64,000 nucleotides of DNA from Martelella alba (GTDB taxonomy: Bacteria; Pseudomonadota; Gammaproteobacteria; Enterobacterales; Enterobacteriaceae). The notes beneath the pieces are model-generated. The model was not told the origin of the DNA. It was given only the letters and a program-made list of their open reading frames with translations, and did not search any database. Below are positions 52,960 through 63,002 of this stretch, in pieces. Made by a program: the position numbers and the translations under genes. Within the stretch, counting starts at the first letter, position 1, and each line of letters opens with the position of its first letter. The stretch spans positions 1-64,000 of the forward strand of contig NZ_SZPQ01000031.1 of the NCBI RefSeq assembly GCF_005217455.1, in the 5' to 3' direction.

Positions 52960-53493
52960 CTATAACCCGTCTTTACCGAAGCCCCTTTTGAGCAATTGCA
53001 GCATATCCTCATCCTGGGGGGCGTCTTCTTCATCTTCATCCAATTCAATCCCCAGAAGCGCCATCAACTGGTCAATGCGGTCCAGTTTTTCATCAACATA
53101 GGCCTGCTCCTCGGTACTCAGGTCGTCGTCCTGTTCAATGCGAGTCAACAAAGCATCAAGCCGGATATCGTTTTCCAGGCTATCCAATTCTTCCTCCGGC
53201 GCGAGCGGAACCGGCGGAACGACGGCCCTGGAACTGGCCGGCCTGGATACGGCGCCGGGGACAGACAGCGGCACCGGTTTCTTGCTGCCGATGCGCGGGT
53301 CGGCAGCGACTGCGCGCATCGAACGGTTGCCGTTGCCGTCTTTGCTCTCCTGATTACGGGAACCGGCGGCCAGACCGCGGTGTTTCTTTGAACGCTTGCG
53401 GTCACGGCCTTCCTCATTGAGTTGCTCGCGGCTTTTACGATTTTTCTTGCGCGCAGCCGTTTGTGTCCGGCCGCTGTGGGTTGTTGGTTTCAT
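52960..53493 (-). CDS. yihI: Der GTPase-activating protein YihI
   Basis: A 177-residue, strongly charged protein. The basic N-terminal half (KKNRKSREQLNEEGRDRKRSKKHRG) and acidic C-terminal half (LDRIDQLMALLGIELDEDEEDAPQDED) follow E. coli YihI, with DPRIGSKKPVPL in the middle. YihI stimulates the GTPase activity of Der (EngA) and so tunes late 50S ribosome assembly. The ATG at 53493 (MKPTTHSGRTQ) matches the family start, with GAGAG ten bases upstream; the frame extends to 53541. It precedes hemN on the same strand as in E. coli. Confidence 0.9.
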   Translation of the reverse strand: MKPTTHSGRTQTAARKKNRKSREQLNEEGRDRKRSKKHRGLAAGSRNQESKDGNGNRSMRAVAADPRIGSKKPVPLSVPGAVSRPASSRAVVPPVPLAPEEELDSLENDIRLDALLTRIEQDDDLSTEEQAYVDEKLDRIDQLMALLGIELDEDEEDAPQDEDMLQLLKRGFGKDGL

Positions 53494-53520
53494 CTTGGCT
53501 GCTCTCGCGGGAATAGTCTT

Positions 53521-53596
53521 ATGAGTATATCTACCCGGCATACATCAAGTCGCCTTTTTGTTGGCGGCGTCCGCTCACATGCCGCTGCAATGCGGC
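53521..53596 (-). repeat. Intergenic MITE-like repeat, partial minus-strand copy (copy D)
   Basis: Read on the minus strand it gives GAGCGGACGCCGCCAACAAA, AAGGCGACTTGATGTATG and GATATACTCAT, the right end of the family. The left half is absent. Confidence 0.55.
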
Positions 53597-54177
53597 TCGA
53601 ATATATTCGTGTATGCCATCGTTTTTTATGTCGCCGTTTGACCGCCAGCAACACAAAAAAACCTTGAGGTTATGGGTTGGGGCGGAATCTACCAGAATCC
53701 CGGCAAATAAAAAAGGTGGCGATAAGTCTGCCACCATAACATGAGAATGCTTCGCGAGAAAATGCCACCCGGCGGGGAACTCGCCAGGCCGCATCCTGTG
53801 GAGAGAGGACGCTTTTACGAACGCAAAGCGTGATATCCGGCGAAGCAGCCCGATGAGTGTGTATTCCTTTACGCGCTCGTCCTGAGCGGCCTTCTTCCCT
53901 GAGAGATGCAGATTGAATTGATATGACATCGTGCGCCGGCGTCGCCGCGCACTCATCCAGGGTTCAAACCTCTTGCAAAAATGTGCCTTCTTTCAGCGCT
54001 CCTTGCCTCGTCCGCTAATGTAACTCAGTGAAAATCGCCCGCAAGTGGCCGGGGGATTGGGCAAAGGTCGCATCAACAGTGTTAATTAATTAACTTTATG
54101 ATTTATAATATATTAATTACTATAAAAACGAGAAGACGTCGCTGGATAAAGGCCGATCTCCTACACTAAAACCATTC

Positions 54178-54242
54178 TATCCTCTAAATAATGCAAGTTG
54201 CGTCGCGGCCAACAAAGAAGCAACGTAAATTAGGATGAGTGT
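54178..54242 (+). repeat. Intergenic MITE-like repeat, short copy (copy E)
   Basis: CTCTAAATAATGCAAGTTGC is joined almost directly to GCCAACAAAGAAGCAACGTA and AATTAGGATGAGTGT, so the centre of the element is deleted. Confidence 0.6.
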
Positions 54243-54387
54243 AAAAATATTCTAATCATGCTTCGCTGGAAAAGTCCGGCTCTCAAGACCAGGCAGCGCC
54301 GACGTCGACGTCGTGCAAACTAAAATCCGCATTCACGCCGTTTATCCGTATAATCAGAGGCAAGCCATCAGCCAGGGAGAAAACTTT

Positions 54388-55011
54388 TTGACCACCACCT
54401 ATAATTATCATATGACGCATTTTGTCATGAGCGCGCCAGATATACGCCATTTGCCCCCTGATACCGGTATCGAAGTCGCTTTCGCCGGACGGTCCAACGC
54501 CGGAAAATCCAGCGCCTTAAATACGCTTACCCAGCAGAAAAACCTGGCCAGAACCAGTAAAACCCCTGGTCGGACACAATTGATCAATCTCTTCGAAGTC
54601 GCGCCGCAGCGCCGCTTGGTGGATTTACCGGGCTACGGCTACGCCGAGGTGCCGGAAGACGTGAAACGGCAATGGCAGCGGGCGCTGGGGGAGTATTTGC
54701 AACAGCGCGATAGCCTTAAGGGACTCGTCATAATGATGGATATTCGGCATCCCTTGAAAGATCTCGATCAGCAAATGATCAAATGGGCGGTAAGCGTGGA
54801 TATTTCGGTCCTGGTGCTGCTGACTAAGGCCGACAAACTGACTGCCGGCGCCGCCCGGACCCAGCTTGGGCAAGTGCGTAAACAGGCCGTGGCGTTCGGT
54901 GGTGATATTCAGGTGGAAACGTTCTCATCGTTAAAGAAAACTGGCGTCGACAGGTTGAGTGAAAAGCTGGACAACTGGTTTGATGCGGCCAAAACGCCTG
55001 TGCGCGACTGA
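54388..55011 (+). CDS. engB: Ribosome biogenesis GTP-binding protein EngB (YihA/YsxC)
   Basis: A 207-residue GTPase. G1 is GRSNAGKSS near residues 33-41, G3 VDLPGYG near 80 and G4 LTKADK near 147. The [15 protein letters not shown]-terminus is typical of EngB. It is essential for 50S assembly in most bacteria and binds 23S rRNA and ribosomal proteins. The TTG at 54388 was chosen because GGGAGA precedes it and the product then begins about as E. coli YihA does; the frame runs 25 codons upstream without similarity. It lies divergent from spf and polA, as in E. coli. Confidence 0.93.
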   Translation: MTTTYNYHMTHFVMSAPDIRHLPPDTGIEVAFAGRSNAGKSSALNTLTQQKNLARTSKTPGRTQLINLFEVAPQRRLVDLPGYGYAEVPEDVKRQWQRALGEYLQQRDSLKGLVIMMDIRHPLKDLDQQMIKWAVSVDISVLVLLTKADKLTAGAARTQLGQVRKQAVAFGGDIQVETFSSLKKTGVDRLSEKLDNWFDAAKTPVRD

Positions 55012-55089
55012 CATCAATCACCTTCATGAGGGGGCTTTTGGCCGCCTCTTCCCTGGCCCATGCCGTTGTAACCGGTTTCTTCCGCCCAA

Positions 55090-55196
55090 TAAAAAACGCC
55101 CCAGACAGTGAAGCCTGGGGCGGCTAATATTTAGCCAAATCCGATTACGTGAAGTAAAAGGTCTGAAAGATAGAACATCTTACCTCTGTACCCTAC
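55090..55196 (-). ncRNA. spf: Spot 42 small regulatory RNA
   Basis: On the minus strand the sequence starts GTAGGGTACAGAGGTAAGAT and continues as Spot 42 with only a few changes. It ends in the terminator CGCCCCAG...CTGGGGCG followed by six T residues. The single-stranded target-pairing regions near the 5' end are kept. Spot 42 is an Hfq-dependent RNA that represses many catabolic genes (galK, gltA and others) when glucose is present; CRP represses its transcription. Its place between polA and engB is the E. coli one. The length, about 107 nt, agrees with the known 109 nt. Upstream an AAATGTGATACA half-site could be part of a CRP site. Confidence 0.95.
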
Positions 55197-55341
55197 GACT
55201 CTAACTTTACAACAATTTTCGTTCGGGCAAAAGATTTTTTTGTTGTTTATTTTCACTTACCGCTGTCTTGAATGCGATAATAACAATATGTATCACATTT
55301 TTATGTAGCTAAATTACAAAAAAAGCTTATTACTTCGCCAC

Positions 55342-58131
55342 TTAGTGAGCTTGATCCCAATTTTCACCCATGCCGACATCAACGCGCAGCGGAACGTCCA
55401 GGGCGAAACACCCCTCCATCAACGCCTTGATCCGCTCCGCCGCCGCGGCCGCCGCCGATTGTTCAATTTCGAAAACCAGCTCGTCATGGACTTGCATGAT
55501 CATCTTGACCGGGGGCTGTTCCTGTTGCAGCCAGTTATCAATAGCAATCATGGCGCGCTTAATGATATCGGCGGCGGTTCCCTGCATGGGGGCGTTGATT
55601 GCGGCCCGTTCAGCGGCTTTTTTCCGCGCGCCATTGCGGGAATGGATATCCGGCAGATAAAGGCGGCGACCGTCAAGCGTCGAGACATACCCCTGCTCGT
55701 GGGCCTGCTTACGGGTTCGCTCCATATAGTCCAGCACCCCTGGATAACGCTCAAAATACAAGTTCATATAGCGCTGCGCTTCGGTGCGGGATACCGACAG
55801 TTGCCGTGACAAACCGAAGGCGCTCATACCGTAAATCAAACCAAAATTTATCGCCTTGGCACTGCGACGCTGCTCTTGCGTGACGTTCTCCAGCGCCATG
55901 CCGAACACCTCGGCGGCGGTGGCCCTATGAATATCTTTGCCTTCGGCGAAGGCCTTGAGCAACCCGGCGTCCCGCGACAGATGGGCCATAATGCGCAACT
56001 CGATCTGGGAATAATCCGCCGCCACTATCACCGATCCGTGCGGCGCAATGAATGCCTGCCTGATCCGGCGTCCCTCCTCATTGCGCACCGGAATATTCTG
56101 CAAATTGGGATCGCTGGACGAAAGCCGGCCAGTGGCGGTGATAGCCTGGTGGTAGGAAGTATGCACCCGCTTAGTGGCGGGGTTGATCATTAAGGGCAGT
56201 TTATCGGTGTAAGTGGTTTTCAGTTTGGCCAGACCGCGGTATTCAAGGATAAGCTTGGGCAGAGGATAATCCAGCGCCAGTTCGGCCAAGACTTCCTCAT
56301 TAGTGGAAGGCGCGCCGCCGGGCGTTTTCTTGAGAATCGGCAGCTTCTGTTTATCATAAAGGATAGTCTGCAACTGCTTGGTGGAGGACAGATTAAAAGG
56401 CTCCTCCGCCAGTTCGTGCGCCTCTTTTTCCAGTTCCCCCAGTCGTTGGGTTAACTGCCCGGAATGGGTCGCCAGAATTTTTTCATCAATCAAAACCCCG
56501 GTACGCTCGATGCGGGACAAAACCGGCACCAGGGGCATCTCGATTTCTTCAAAAACCTTTTTCAGGCCGCTTTCTTTCTCAATCTGCGGCCAGATCTTCT
56601 CATGCAGGCACCAGGTTACATCGGCGTCTTCCGCGGCATAGGGCGCCGCCTCCTCAAGGGCAATCTGATTGAAGACAAGCTGATTCTTGCCTTTACCGGC
56701 AATATCCTCAAAACCAATGGCCTTATGTTGCAAGAAACGTTCCGCCAGGCTATCCATATCGTGACGCCCAGCGACGCTATTGAGGACATAGGATTCCAGC
56801 ATGGTATCAAAGGCCATGCCGACCATCTCAATATCGTACCGTTTCAACACGCCCCGATCGAATTTCAGATTCTGGCCGATTTTCAGCAGGCGCGGATCCT
56901 CCAGCAGCGGTTTCAGACGGGCCAATACGTCATCCCGCGGCAACTGTTGCGGCGCATCCAGGTAATCATGGCCCACCGGCAGATAAGCCGCCTCGCCCCG
57001 AGCGACGGCAAAAGAAAGTCCCACCAGATTGGCGGTCAGCGTATCCAGGCTGTCGGTTTCGGTATCAAAAGCAAACAGCCCTTTTTCGCGAATCTTGTCC
57101 AGCCACCGCTCCAGCGCGGGCATCTCGGTAATCACCTCATAGCCGTCGCGGCTCAGGGGTTGCGCCGGTTCATCGTTGTTTTGTACCGGCGCCGGCGCAT
57201 TAAACGGATTGCGCGCCACACTTTCCGGCGCCTTGCGTCCTAACCACTTACCGGCCTCAAGATCCGCCAGCCAGCGTTTAAATTCGTATTTGCCGAATAA
57301 TTCACTTAGCGCCGCGACATCGGGCTCGCTAACGGTTAACCCATCAAAAGCGATTTCCAGGGAGACATCGGTTTTGATGGTGGCCAGCGTATAGGAGAGA
57401 AAGGCTAAATCCTTATGCTCTTGCAGTTTCGGCGCCAGGGTTTTCGCGCCGCGAAACGAAAGCGAGGCCACGCCGCCCAAATTGCCATAAATTCCCCGCA
57501 GACTGTCCAATCCTTGCAACAAGGCCTGTGCGGTTTTTCCACCCACCCCCGGCACGCCGGGAATATTGTCCGAACTATCGCCCATCAGCGCCAGGTAATC
57601 GATGATTCTCTCCGGCGGCACGCCGAATTTCGCTTTAACTTCTTCCGGGCCAAGGACGGTATTGGTCATGGTGTTGATGAGGGTGATCATTGGCGAGACC
57701 AGTTGGGCCATATCCTTGTCGCCAGTGCTGATCAGTACCTCGCGCCCGGCGCGTTCGGCCTCCAACGCCAACGTACCAATGACATCATCCGCTTCGACGC
57801 CGGAAACCGCCAGTAATGGCAGGCCCATGGCTTTAACCATACTGTGCAGGGGCGCTATCTGGCTGCGCAGATCGTCGGGCATCGGCGGCCGATGCGACTT
57901 GTAGTGTTCAAACAATTCATCGCGGAAAGTTTTACCCTTGGCGTCAAACACCACTGCCACATGACTGGGCCGATATTGCGCCAGCAGGCTGCGCAGCATA
58001 TTCAGCACGCCATACATTGCGCCGGTGGGCTCGCCCGCACTGTTGGTCAGGGGTGGGAAAGCATGATAAGCGCGGTAAAGATAAGATGAACCGTCAACAA
58101 GAATCAGAGGATTGTCTGCGATATGGGCCAT
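55342..58131 (-). CDS. polA: DNA polymerase I
   Basis: A 929-residue enzyme. The 5' nuclease domain (about 1-320) starts [20 protein letters not shown]. The 3'-5' exonuclease (about 325-520) has Asp-Glu motif [10 protein letters not shown], so proofreading is intact. The polymerase domain has motif [12 protein letters not shown], motif [15 protein letters not shown] and motif [11 protein letters not shown]. It removes RNA primers and fills gaps. The ATG at 58131 gives one residue more than E. coli; the frame is open to 58254, but the extra 41 residues cross a repeat remnant and show no similarity. spf lies downstream. Identity is firm. Confidence 0.97.
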   Translation of the reverse strand: MAHIADNPLILVDGSSYLYRAYHAFPPLTNSAGEPTGAMYGVLNMLRSLLAQYRPSHVAVVFDAKGKTFRDELFEHYKSHRPPMPDDLRSQIAPLHSMVKAMGLPLLAVSGVEADDVIGTLALEAERAGREVLISTGDKDMAQLVSPMITLINTMTNTVLGPEEVKAKFGVPPERIIDYLALMGDSSDNIPGVPGVGGKTAQALLQGLDSLRGIYGNLGGVASLSFRGAKTLAPKLQEHKDLAFLSYTLATIKTDVSLEIAFDGLTVSEPDVAALSELFGKYEFKRWLADLEAGKWLGRKAPESVARNPFNAPAPVQNNDEPAQPLSRDGYEVITEMPALERWLDKIREKGLFAFDTETDSLDTLTANLVGLSFAVARGEAAYLPVGHDYLDAPQQLPRDDVLARLKPLLEDPRLLKIGQNLKFDRGVLKRYDIEMVGMAFDTMLESYVLNSVAGRHDMDSLAERFLQHKAIGFEDIAGKGKNQLVFNQIALEEAAPYAAEDADVTWCLHEKIWPQIEKESGLKKVFEEIEMPLVPVLSRIERTGVLIDEKILATHSGQLTQRLGELEKEAHELAEEPFNLSSTKQLQTILYDKQKLPILKKTPGGAPSTNEEVLAELALDYPLPKLILEYRGLAKLKTTYTDKLPLMINPATKRVHTSYHQAITATGRLSSSDPNLQNIPVRNEEGRRIRQAFIAPHGSVIVAADYSQIELRIMAHLSRDAGLLKAFAEGKDIHRATAAEVFGMALENVTQEQRRSAKAINFGLIYGMSAFGLSRQLSVSRTEAQRYMNLYFERYPGVLDYMERTRKQAHEQGYVSTLDGRRLYLPDIHSRNGARKKAAERAAINAPMQGTAADIIKRAMIAIDNWLQQEQPPVKMIMQVHDELVFEIEQSAAAAAAERIKALMEGCFALDVPLRVDVGMGENWDQAH

Positions 58132-58186
58132 AGCGTATGCCGTTTTCGGAACATGGAATAGGAGGTATGTACTGTACATCATCCCA

Positions 58187-58294
58187 AGCGTTATGGCGGC
58201 GAGCGAGAGCCCCCCATCGCATAAGCGGACGATGTCGCGGGGGGGTAATCGCACACAGCCAACAAAGAGGCCGTTTCATGGATGACGCCTATAG
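58187..58294 (+). repeat. Intergenic MITE-like repeat, degenerate copy (copy F)
   Basis: CACACAGCCAACAAAGAGGC and GACGCCTATAG mark the right end, and GGCGGCGAGCGAGAG resembles the left-centre. The interior is replaced by a C-rich/G-rich hairpin (CCCCCC at 58210-58215, GGGGGGG near 58239-58245). Confidence 0.45.
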
Positions 58295-58383
58295 CATGCC
58301 ATAGCTGGCCGCCGGAGACGAACGTTAGCGTCAAAAAGGCCGATAAAAATACTGGAGTTGCGTTCGGATCCGCACGATCATGC

Positions 58384-58392
58384 TGTGGATAA
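58384..58392 (-). other. DnaA-box match
   Basis: TGTGGATAA is the exact complement of the consensus TTATCCACA. Two near-matches follow: TGTGGATAT at 58526-58534 and ATATACACA at 58590-58598. Whether DnaA binds here is unknown. Confidence 0.4.
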
Positions 58393-58690
58393 CTTTGTGA
58401 GTAAAAAGATTTGATAAAATTTACAGAATGTTTGAGCCGAAAGGAGTTTACAAAAAATCAATATTTATCAGTGAATTATAGAGTGAGATCACTTAATTGC
58501 TTATATTACATAGAGATTCCCGCTTTGTGGATATAACTCAAATTACCCACCAGGCGCAGACGGGCCATTTAGGCGGAGCCAGAAAAAGGATATACACAAT
58601 ATTTCCACTTCGACAGGTTGAAACGGTAAATAACTTGCTGCGGAAATATCGGCCGACGCAATTAACCGTATCGGATGGCGGAAGAGACGA

Positions 58691-58711
58691 TCCGGCGGAC
58701 ACGCCGCCGGA
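58691..58711 (-). terminator. Hairpin downstream of dsbA
   Basis: TCCGGCGG and CCGCCGGA pair exactly around a five-base loop, nine bases beyond the dsbA stop. The following minus-strand bases (TCGTCTCTTCC) are only partly T-rich, so it is a weak terminator candidate. Confidence 0.45.
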
Positions 58712-58719
58712 GGGCCCCT

Positions 58720-59355
58720 TTATTGCTGAGTTAGCAAAAATTTCACGACATCGCCGAACTGTTTGACATACGCATCCATAGACGAGGTATCCAGGCCGTC
58801 GTTCTTGACCATGTATTTCCCATTCACGAATACCGAGGGTACGCCGCGTAAATCCAAATCGGCGGCGGCTTTTTCCTGCTGCACCACCAGCGACTTTACA
58901 ACAAAGCTGTTCAAAGCGGCATCGTACTGCTCGGCGCTGACGCCCGCTTTCACAAACACATCGCGAATGTCGGACGGGGATTGAACGGTTTGCGTTTTTT
59001 GCACCGCATCAAACATCAGCGGACTGACTTTATCTTCCACGCCGAGCGCCATTGCCACGGCCCAGGCACGGGTTAGCTCTTTGCCCATGTCGCCGCCAAG
59101 GAAATCCACGTGGTATTTGACGTACTTGGTACCGGCCGGCAAGCTCTTCTTGATGCTGTCGGAAATATGGTAGACGTTTTCGAACTCATAGCAATGGGGA
59201 CAATAAAACGAGAAAAACTCCAGGACCTGCGGTTCGCCGGCGACCGGCTTGTCCAGTTGAACATACTGCTGTCCCTCGGAAAACGGCGCGGCGAATACGC
59301 TGAATGTCAGCGCCATCAGCAAACCAGCCAGCGCATACCAGATTTTTTTCATCAA
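58720..59355 (-). CDS. dsbA: Thiol:disulfide interchange protein DsbA
   Basis: A 211-residue periplasmic oxidase. A Sec signal peptide ([21 protein letters not shown]) is followed by the mature [10 protein letters not shown]. The active site CPHC is at about 51-54 in [11 protein letters not shown]. The cis-proline loop is [13 protein letters not shown] near 170. It introduces disulfide bonds into secreted proteins and is reoxidised by DsbB. GGAGAG precedes the ATG. srkA lies 18 bases upstream on the same strand, so the two are one transcript as in E. coli. Identity is firm. Confidence 0.97.
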   Translation of the reverse strand: MMKKIWYALAGLLMALTFSVFAAPFSEGQQYVQLDKPVAGEPQVLEFFSFYCPHCYEFENVYHISDSIKKSLPAGTKYVKYHVDFLGGDMGKELTRAWAVAMALGVEDKVSPLMFDAVQKTQTVQSPSDIRDVFVKAGVSAEQYDAALNSFVVKSLVVQQEKAAADLDLRGVPSVFVNGKYMVKNDGLDTSSMDAYVKQFGDVVKFLLTQQ

Positions 59356-59373
59356 TTTTTTCTCTCCATCAGT

Positions 59374-60360
59374 TTAATAAGAAGGCGTCAGTTGCAGCGG
59401 CGGTTCGCGCAATAGTTTGACTTGTTCGGAAAACACCATGATTTGCTGTTCCCAGAACCCGGCATCGGTCATCCAGGGAAAACTGTGCGGGAAGGCCGGA
59501 TCTCCCCAACGCCGGCTAACCCAGGCAAGATAATGGATCATGCGCATGGCCCGCAACGGCTCAATCAGCGCCAACTCCCGCGGATTAAAATCCATGAACT
59601 CGCTATAGGCGTCAAGCAAAAGCGATAATTGATATTGTTGTTCGCCACGATTACCGTTAAGCAGCATCCACAAGTCCTGAACTGCCGGCCCATTACGCGC
59701 GTCGTCCAGGTCGACAAACATCGGCCCATCACGCCACAGGATATTCCCGGCGTGCAAATCGCCGTGCAACCGCAACGAACGCCATTCCTCGTTCCAGCAT
59801 AACCCGACTTCGCTGATCAGCAGGTCGGCCACGCGAAGAAAAGCCTCTTTTTGCCCCCCGGCGATGAGCTGGCTTTGTTCCAGTTCCCTACGGGGCTCGT
59901 AGAGATAATCCTCCAACGAAAACGTGGGACGGAAAGCGAAACGGGCCGCGCCATTCTGCCTATGTATCCGACCGATAAAACGCCCCACCCACTCAAGCTG
60001 TTCATCATTGTCCTGTTCGAATTGCCGTCCCCCAACGCTTGGAAAAATCGCATAACGAAATCCCTGGTAATTCAGAAGCGTTGTACCATTAACGTCCATC
60101 GGCGGCACCACGGGGATTTCCGCCTCGTCCAATTCCCGCGATAAAGCGTGCTCTTCCAAGATCTGCTCGGACGTCCAGCGTTCCGGCCGGTAAAATTTGA
60201 CCACATAACGCTTGCGATCTTCGTCCAGAAATTGGTAAACACGGTTTTCATAGCTGTTTAGGGCGGTAAGGCCGGAATCGACGCGCAACCCAGTTGCCTG
60301 TAAGGCATCCATGATCAGATCCGGCATCAGCGTTCTGAAATTGAAAGCACTCGTATTCAT
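59374..60360 (-). CDS. srkA: Stress response kinase A (YihE/RdoA)
   Basis: A 328-residue protein kinase of the choline-kinase-like fold, the same length as E. coli SrkA. The phosphate-transfer region LHGDLHAGNILWRDGPMFVDLDDARNGPAVQDLWMLL near 195-235 holds the Brenner-type HGDLHAGN and DLDD motifs. It counters cell death and MazEF action under stress and is linked to the Cpx response in E. coli. The ATG at 60360 (MNTSAFNFRTLMP) matches the E. coli start; a TTG six codons upstream is possible. It is followed by dsbA after 18 bases. Confidence 0.94.
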   Translation of the reverse strand: MNTSAFNFRTLMPDLIMDALQATGLRVDSGLTALNSYENRVYQFLDEDRKRYVVKFYRPERWTSEQILEEHALSRELDEAEIPVVPPMDVNGTTLLNYQGFRYAIFPSVGGRQFEQDNDEQLEWVGRFIGRIHRQNGAARFAFRPTFSLEDYLYEPRRELEQSQLIAGGQKEAFLRVADLLISEVGLCWNEEWRSLRLHGDLHAGNILWRDGPMFVDLDDARNGPAVQDLWMLLNGNRGEQQYQLSLLLDAYSEFMDFNPRELALIEPLRAMRMIHYLAWVSRRWGDPAFPHSFPWMTDAGFWEQQIMVFSEQVKLLREPPLQLTPSY

Positions 60361-60432
60361 AAAACAGTTTTCGTCCAAACCTGTTGAAGACGCGAAATTA
60401 ACCCGGTCAAGACCGGTGCGTTCGCTTTGCGC

Positions 60433-60702
60433 TCAATCCTTAAGAATGCCCCTGGCCTTCAGGATGGCGGTCTTAAAATCCTCTTCGTAATCTTTCTGTA
60501 AACCAGGAATTGCGGCAGTGCTATCGGCATCGCGCATTTTCAGATGATAGATCAGCATATCATCGCTCAAATTCGCCAGATCGCCTTGAAATCCTGCCTC
60601 ATCAGCCAATTTGCGCAAAAATTGCAATAAATTGAGGTCTGAATCCTTTCGCCAAGCGGGATGAAGCAATTCAACCAGTTCGTCGACACGATGATATTTC
60701 AT
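60433..60702 (-). CDS. yihD: YihD-family protein (DUF1040)
   Basis: An 89-residue conserved enterobacterial protein of unknown role. It has the family pattern: [37 protein letters not shown], then [14 protein letters not shown]. No signal peptide or membrane segment is visible. AAGGAT precedes the ATG. It lies 72 bases before srkA on the same strand, in the E. coli order mobA (divergent)-yihD-srkA-dsbA. Confidence 0.9.
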   Translation of the reverse strand: MKYHRVDELVELLHPAWRKDSDLNLLQFLRKLADEAGFQGDLANLSDDMLIYHLKMRDADSTAAIPGLQKDYEEDFKTAILKARGILKD

Positions 60703-61112
60703 AAGCCAATCCTTTTATGATGTTGGTGTTAGGCCGAGTCTTACCACGATTCAAGCTGCCCAAAGGCGGGATACCGCTATCCATGGCAAGGGGGACGGGC
60801 CATGGTCTACTTTAGCAATTTCCGCCGGGCGGCATACGCCCTAATCGTCGATTTCCCTTGGTAGATTGTATCTTATTATGTGAAACCGCGTGACGGCTCT
60901 TCGCCTTCAGGGTCAAGCTTTACGCTTCCGGCGGCCGCTCCTTTTTAAGCATGATGATATGCCCAGCAAGACCGCCAACGCGCCGTTGGACGCGTCAGAA
61001 GACCGATCGTCCCGTATGCTTTCGTGCGAATATGCGCCGCCGGACATACGCAGGCCGGCCGCAAACGGAGTATTCTGACAAAATCGTCTTTTACAGACCG
61101 GAGTTGTATGAA
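60703..61112. other. Divergent gap between yihD and mobA
   Basis: About 410 bases without a credible gene; the plus-strand frame that continues into mobA has no family sequence before 61113. It presumably contains promoters for both directions. No repeat copy was seen. Confidence 0.5.
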
Positions 61113-61694
61113 ATGGCCACAGCGAAACCCACTATTACGGGCATTATTTTGGCGGGCGGACGTTCCAGTCGCATGGGCGGCCAGGATAAAGGGCTGCTCC
61201 TGCTCCATGGCCTTCCCCTTTACCGGCATGTACTGGCCGGTCTGACGGAACAGGTGAGTCAGGTTATCATTAATGCCAATCGCCATCAGGATCAATACCG
61301 GCAAAGCGGGCTCACAGTCATCAGCGATACTATAGCCGATTTCCAAGGGCCGCTGGCCGGCATGCTGGCGGGCTTACAGGCTGCCGAAACCGACTGGGTG
61401 GCGTTTGTACCCTGCGATGCGCCGGTATTCCCTTTGAATTTGGTTGCGCGCCTGTGGCATGACAAGGAGGATGCTAAAGCGGCTTTCGCCCATTCCGATA
61501 ACCGCGACCATCCGGCCTTCGCCTTGCTCAATCGCGCGTTGGCACCCTGTTTGCAACGCTTTCTCGCTGGCGGAGACCGCCGGGTAATGCTATTTTTCGA
61601 CAGCATCAACGCCGCGAGAGTAATGTTTTCCGAAACGCATCCAGCGTTCGCTAACCTCAATACCCCCGACGATCTGGCGGGTTGGGCCTGGTGA
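61113..61694 (+). CDS. mobA: Molybdenum cofactor guanylyltransferase
   Basis: A 193-residue nucleotidyltransferase with the GTP-binding LAGGRSSRMGGQDKGLLLL near residues 12-30, the conserved NANRHQDQYR, GPLAGMLAGL and PCDAP metal site near 105, and DHPAFALLNR near 145. It joins GMP to Mo-molybdopterin to form the bis-MGD cofactor of DMSO-reductase-type enzymes. The ATG at 61113 (MATAKPTITGIIL) has GGAG nine bases upstream; the frame is open further back to 60951 without similarity. mobB follows after 23 bases. Confidence 0.94.
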   Translation: MATAKPTITGIILAGGRSSRMGGQDKGLLLLHGLPLYRHVLAGLTEQVSQVIINANRHQDQYRQSGLTVISDTIADFQGPLAGMLAGLQAAETDWVAFVPCDAPVFPLNLVARLWHDKEDAKAAFAHSDNRDHPAFALLNRALAPCLQRFLAGGDRRVMLFFDSINAARVMFSETHPAFANLNTPDDLAGWAW

Positions 61695-61717
61695 CAACCA
61701 CTGCGAGGATAATGGTC

Positions 61718-62242
61718 ATGCCACACACGCATTTGCCGCTATTAGCTGTCGCCGCCTATAGCGGTACCGGCAAAACGACCCTATTGAAAAAAATCATTCC
61801 CATGCTCAATAAGGCGAACATCCGGGTGGGAATTATCAAGCATACACATCATAAGATGGATGTGGATACCCCGGGAAAAGACAGCTACGAGTTGCGCAAG
61901 GCCGGCGCGCGACAAACCATGGTCGCCAGCGAGGCGCGTTGGGCGTTGATGACCGAAAATAGGAATGAAGCCATGCCATCGCTTTCTTGGCTGGCGGCGC
62001 AAATGAATCCCTCCCTGCTTGATTTGGTGCTGGTGGAAGGCTTCAAAGGCGAACCGGTGCCCAAAATCGCCTTGTTCCGCTCGGATACCGGCAAGGATTG
62101 GCGGACGCTCATTGACGAACATGTCATCGCGGTGGCCAGTGACGTGAAACTGGATATCACCCTACCCCTATTGGATATCAATCGTCCGGAAAGCATAGCG
62201 GTGTTCATCGGCGAGTGGTTGAGAAATTACCCGCCGTCATGA
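61718..62242 (+). CDS. mobB: Molybdopterin-guanine dinucleotide biosynthesis adaptor protein MobB
   Basis: A 174-residue P-loop GTPase with Walker A AAYSGTGKTTLLKKIIP near residues 9-26, then IKHTHHKMDVDTPGKDSYELRKAGA, the family signature. It binds GTP and MobA and assists MGD synthesis, but is not essential in E. coli. The ATG at 61718 has GAGG about nine bases upstream; two earlier in-frame starts exist back to 61682, inside mobA. Identity is firm. Confidence 0.93.
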   Translation: MPHTHLPLLAVAAYSGTGKTTLLKKIIPMLNKANIRVGIIKHTHHKMDVDTPGKDSYELRKAGARQTMVASEARWALMTENRNEAMPSLSWLAAQMNPSLLDLVLVEGFKGEPVPKIALFRSDTGKDWRTLIDEHVIAVASDVKLDITLPLLDINRPESIAVFIGEWLRNYPPS

Positions 62243-62357
62243 GAGATAATAGGTTAGGTTTTTTTAAGTATTGAAGATAAATATTCCCTCTCTAATAGCA
62301 AGTAAATGGTTATCCGGAGAAAAATAAACTAATAAGCTAAGAGATTATTCTTATTTC

Positions 62358-62481
62358 ATGCTCTAAATAATTCAAGTTGCATCGCGACGGCAAGCGAGAG
62401 GGTCTCCGGGAGTATCGCTCACTGTGTGGCTGGGCCGAACGAGCGTAGCCGACAAGGCGCCACTTAATGTATAACGAGTAT
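62358..62481 (+). repeat. Intergenic MITE-like repeat, full-length copy (copy G)
   Basis: ATGCTCTAAATAATTCAAGT at the left and GCCACTTAATGTATAACGAG at the right, 124 bp. The left third is nearly identical to copies A and C; the right half is more diverged. Confidence 0.7.
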
Positions 62482-63002
62482 ATACCTTGAATAATTCACG
62501 TCTTACATAAGTGGCGGCACACTGACGATTCATTGAAACCGATGTTGGACTTGTCATACTTAATGTTGACTCTTGATTGACTACGTTTGCTGGTGTCATC
62601 TCGGCGCCAGAGAAAGTCGAAAAACCGGCGCTCATTCCCCCCCAACCGCGTTGATAAACCCATGATAACCAGGATAAGCGAAGACCGGCGACAGAAAGGT
62701 AATATGAAGTATGGGGGGATCAAATGATACGAAAGTTAAATATAGCGTTTTTTATTGGCGGGAGACTTTACCAATCTGGTTCATTTATGGTAATTATCTG
62801 TCGCCTTTTATTAAGTATAAATGTAAACAATGTCAAATATCAGAATCAGTAGATAATTTCATTTAATTAATCCGAAGGAGAACCATTAGAAATGTAATTA
62901 TTATGTTGCAGCTCAACTATTGCTTCGAGGTTTAACCAACTAGTTATCTTTGTATATAAAGATAACCATGCTCCTTTATTGAACCTCGGTCAATCTTTAC
63001 TC

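Larger units (their letters stand above)
53494..54387. other. Gap between yihI and engB
   Basis: About 890 bases with no credible gene. It holds a minus-strand partial repeat (53521-53596), a short plus-strand repeat (54178-54242) and an AT-rich stretch at about 54070-54135. Frames on the minus strand near 53531-53956 have no family features. The engB start lies at the right edge. Confidence 0.5.
58132..58719. other. Gap between polA and dsbA
   Basis: In E. coli yihG and yihF lie here; neither is visible. The segment holds a degenerate repeat (58187-58294), then AT-rich DNA with three DnaA-box-like sequences, and the dsbA terminator-like hairpin at its right end. A plus-strand frame at 58497-58766 overlaps dsbA and looks like chance. 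Confidence 0.5.

Noticed and set aside
58384-58598. A chromosomal replication origin
   Set aside because: Three DnaA-like boxes are too few, the 13-mer AT repeats are not evident, and oriC in enterobacteria lies near mnmG/mioC, which are not here.
62724-62852. A 42-codon plus-strand frame in the gap before the adhesin gene
   Set aside because: No ribosome-binding site, AT-rich composition and no recognisable features; likely chance.
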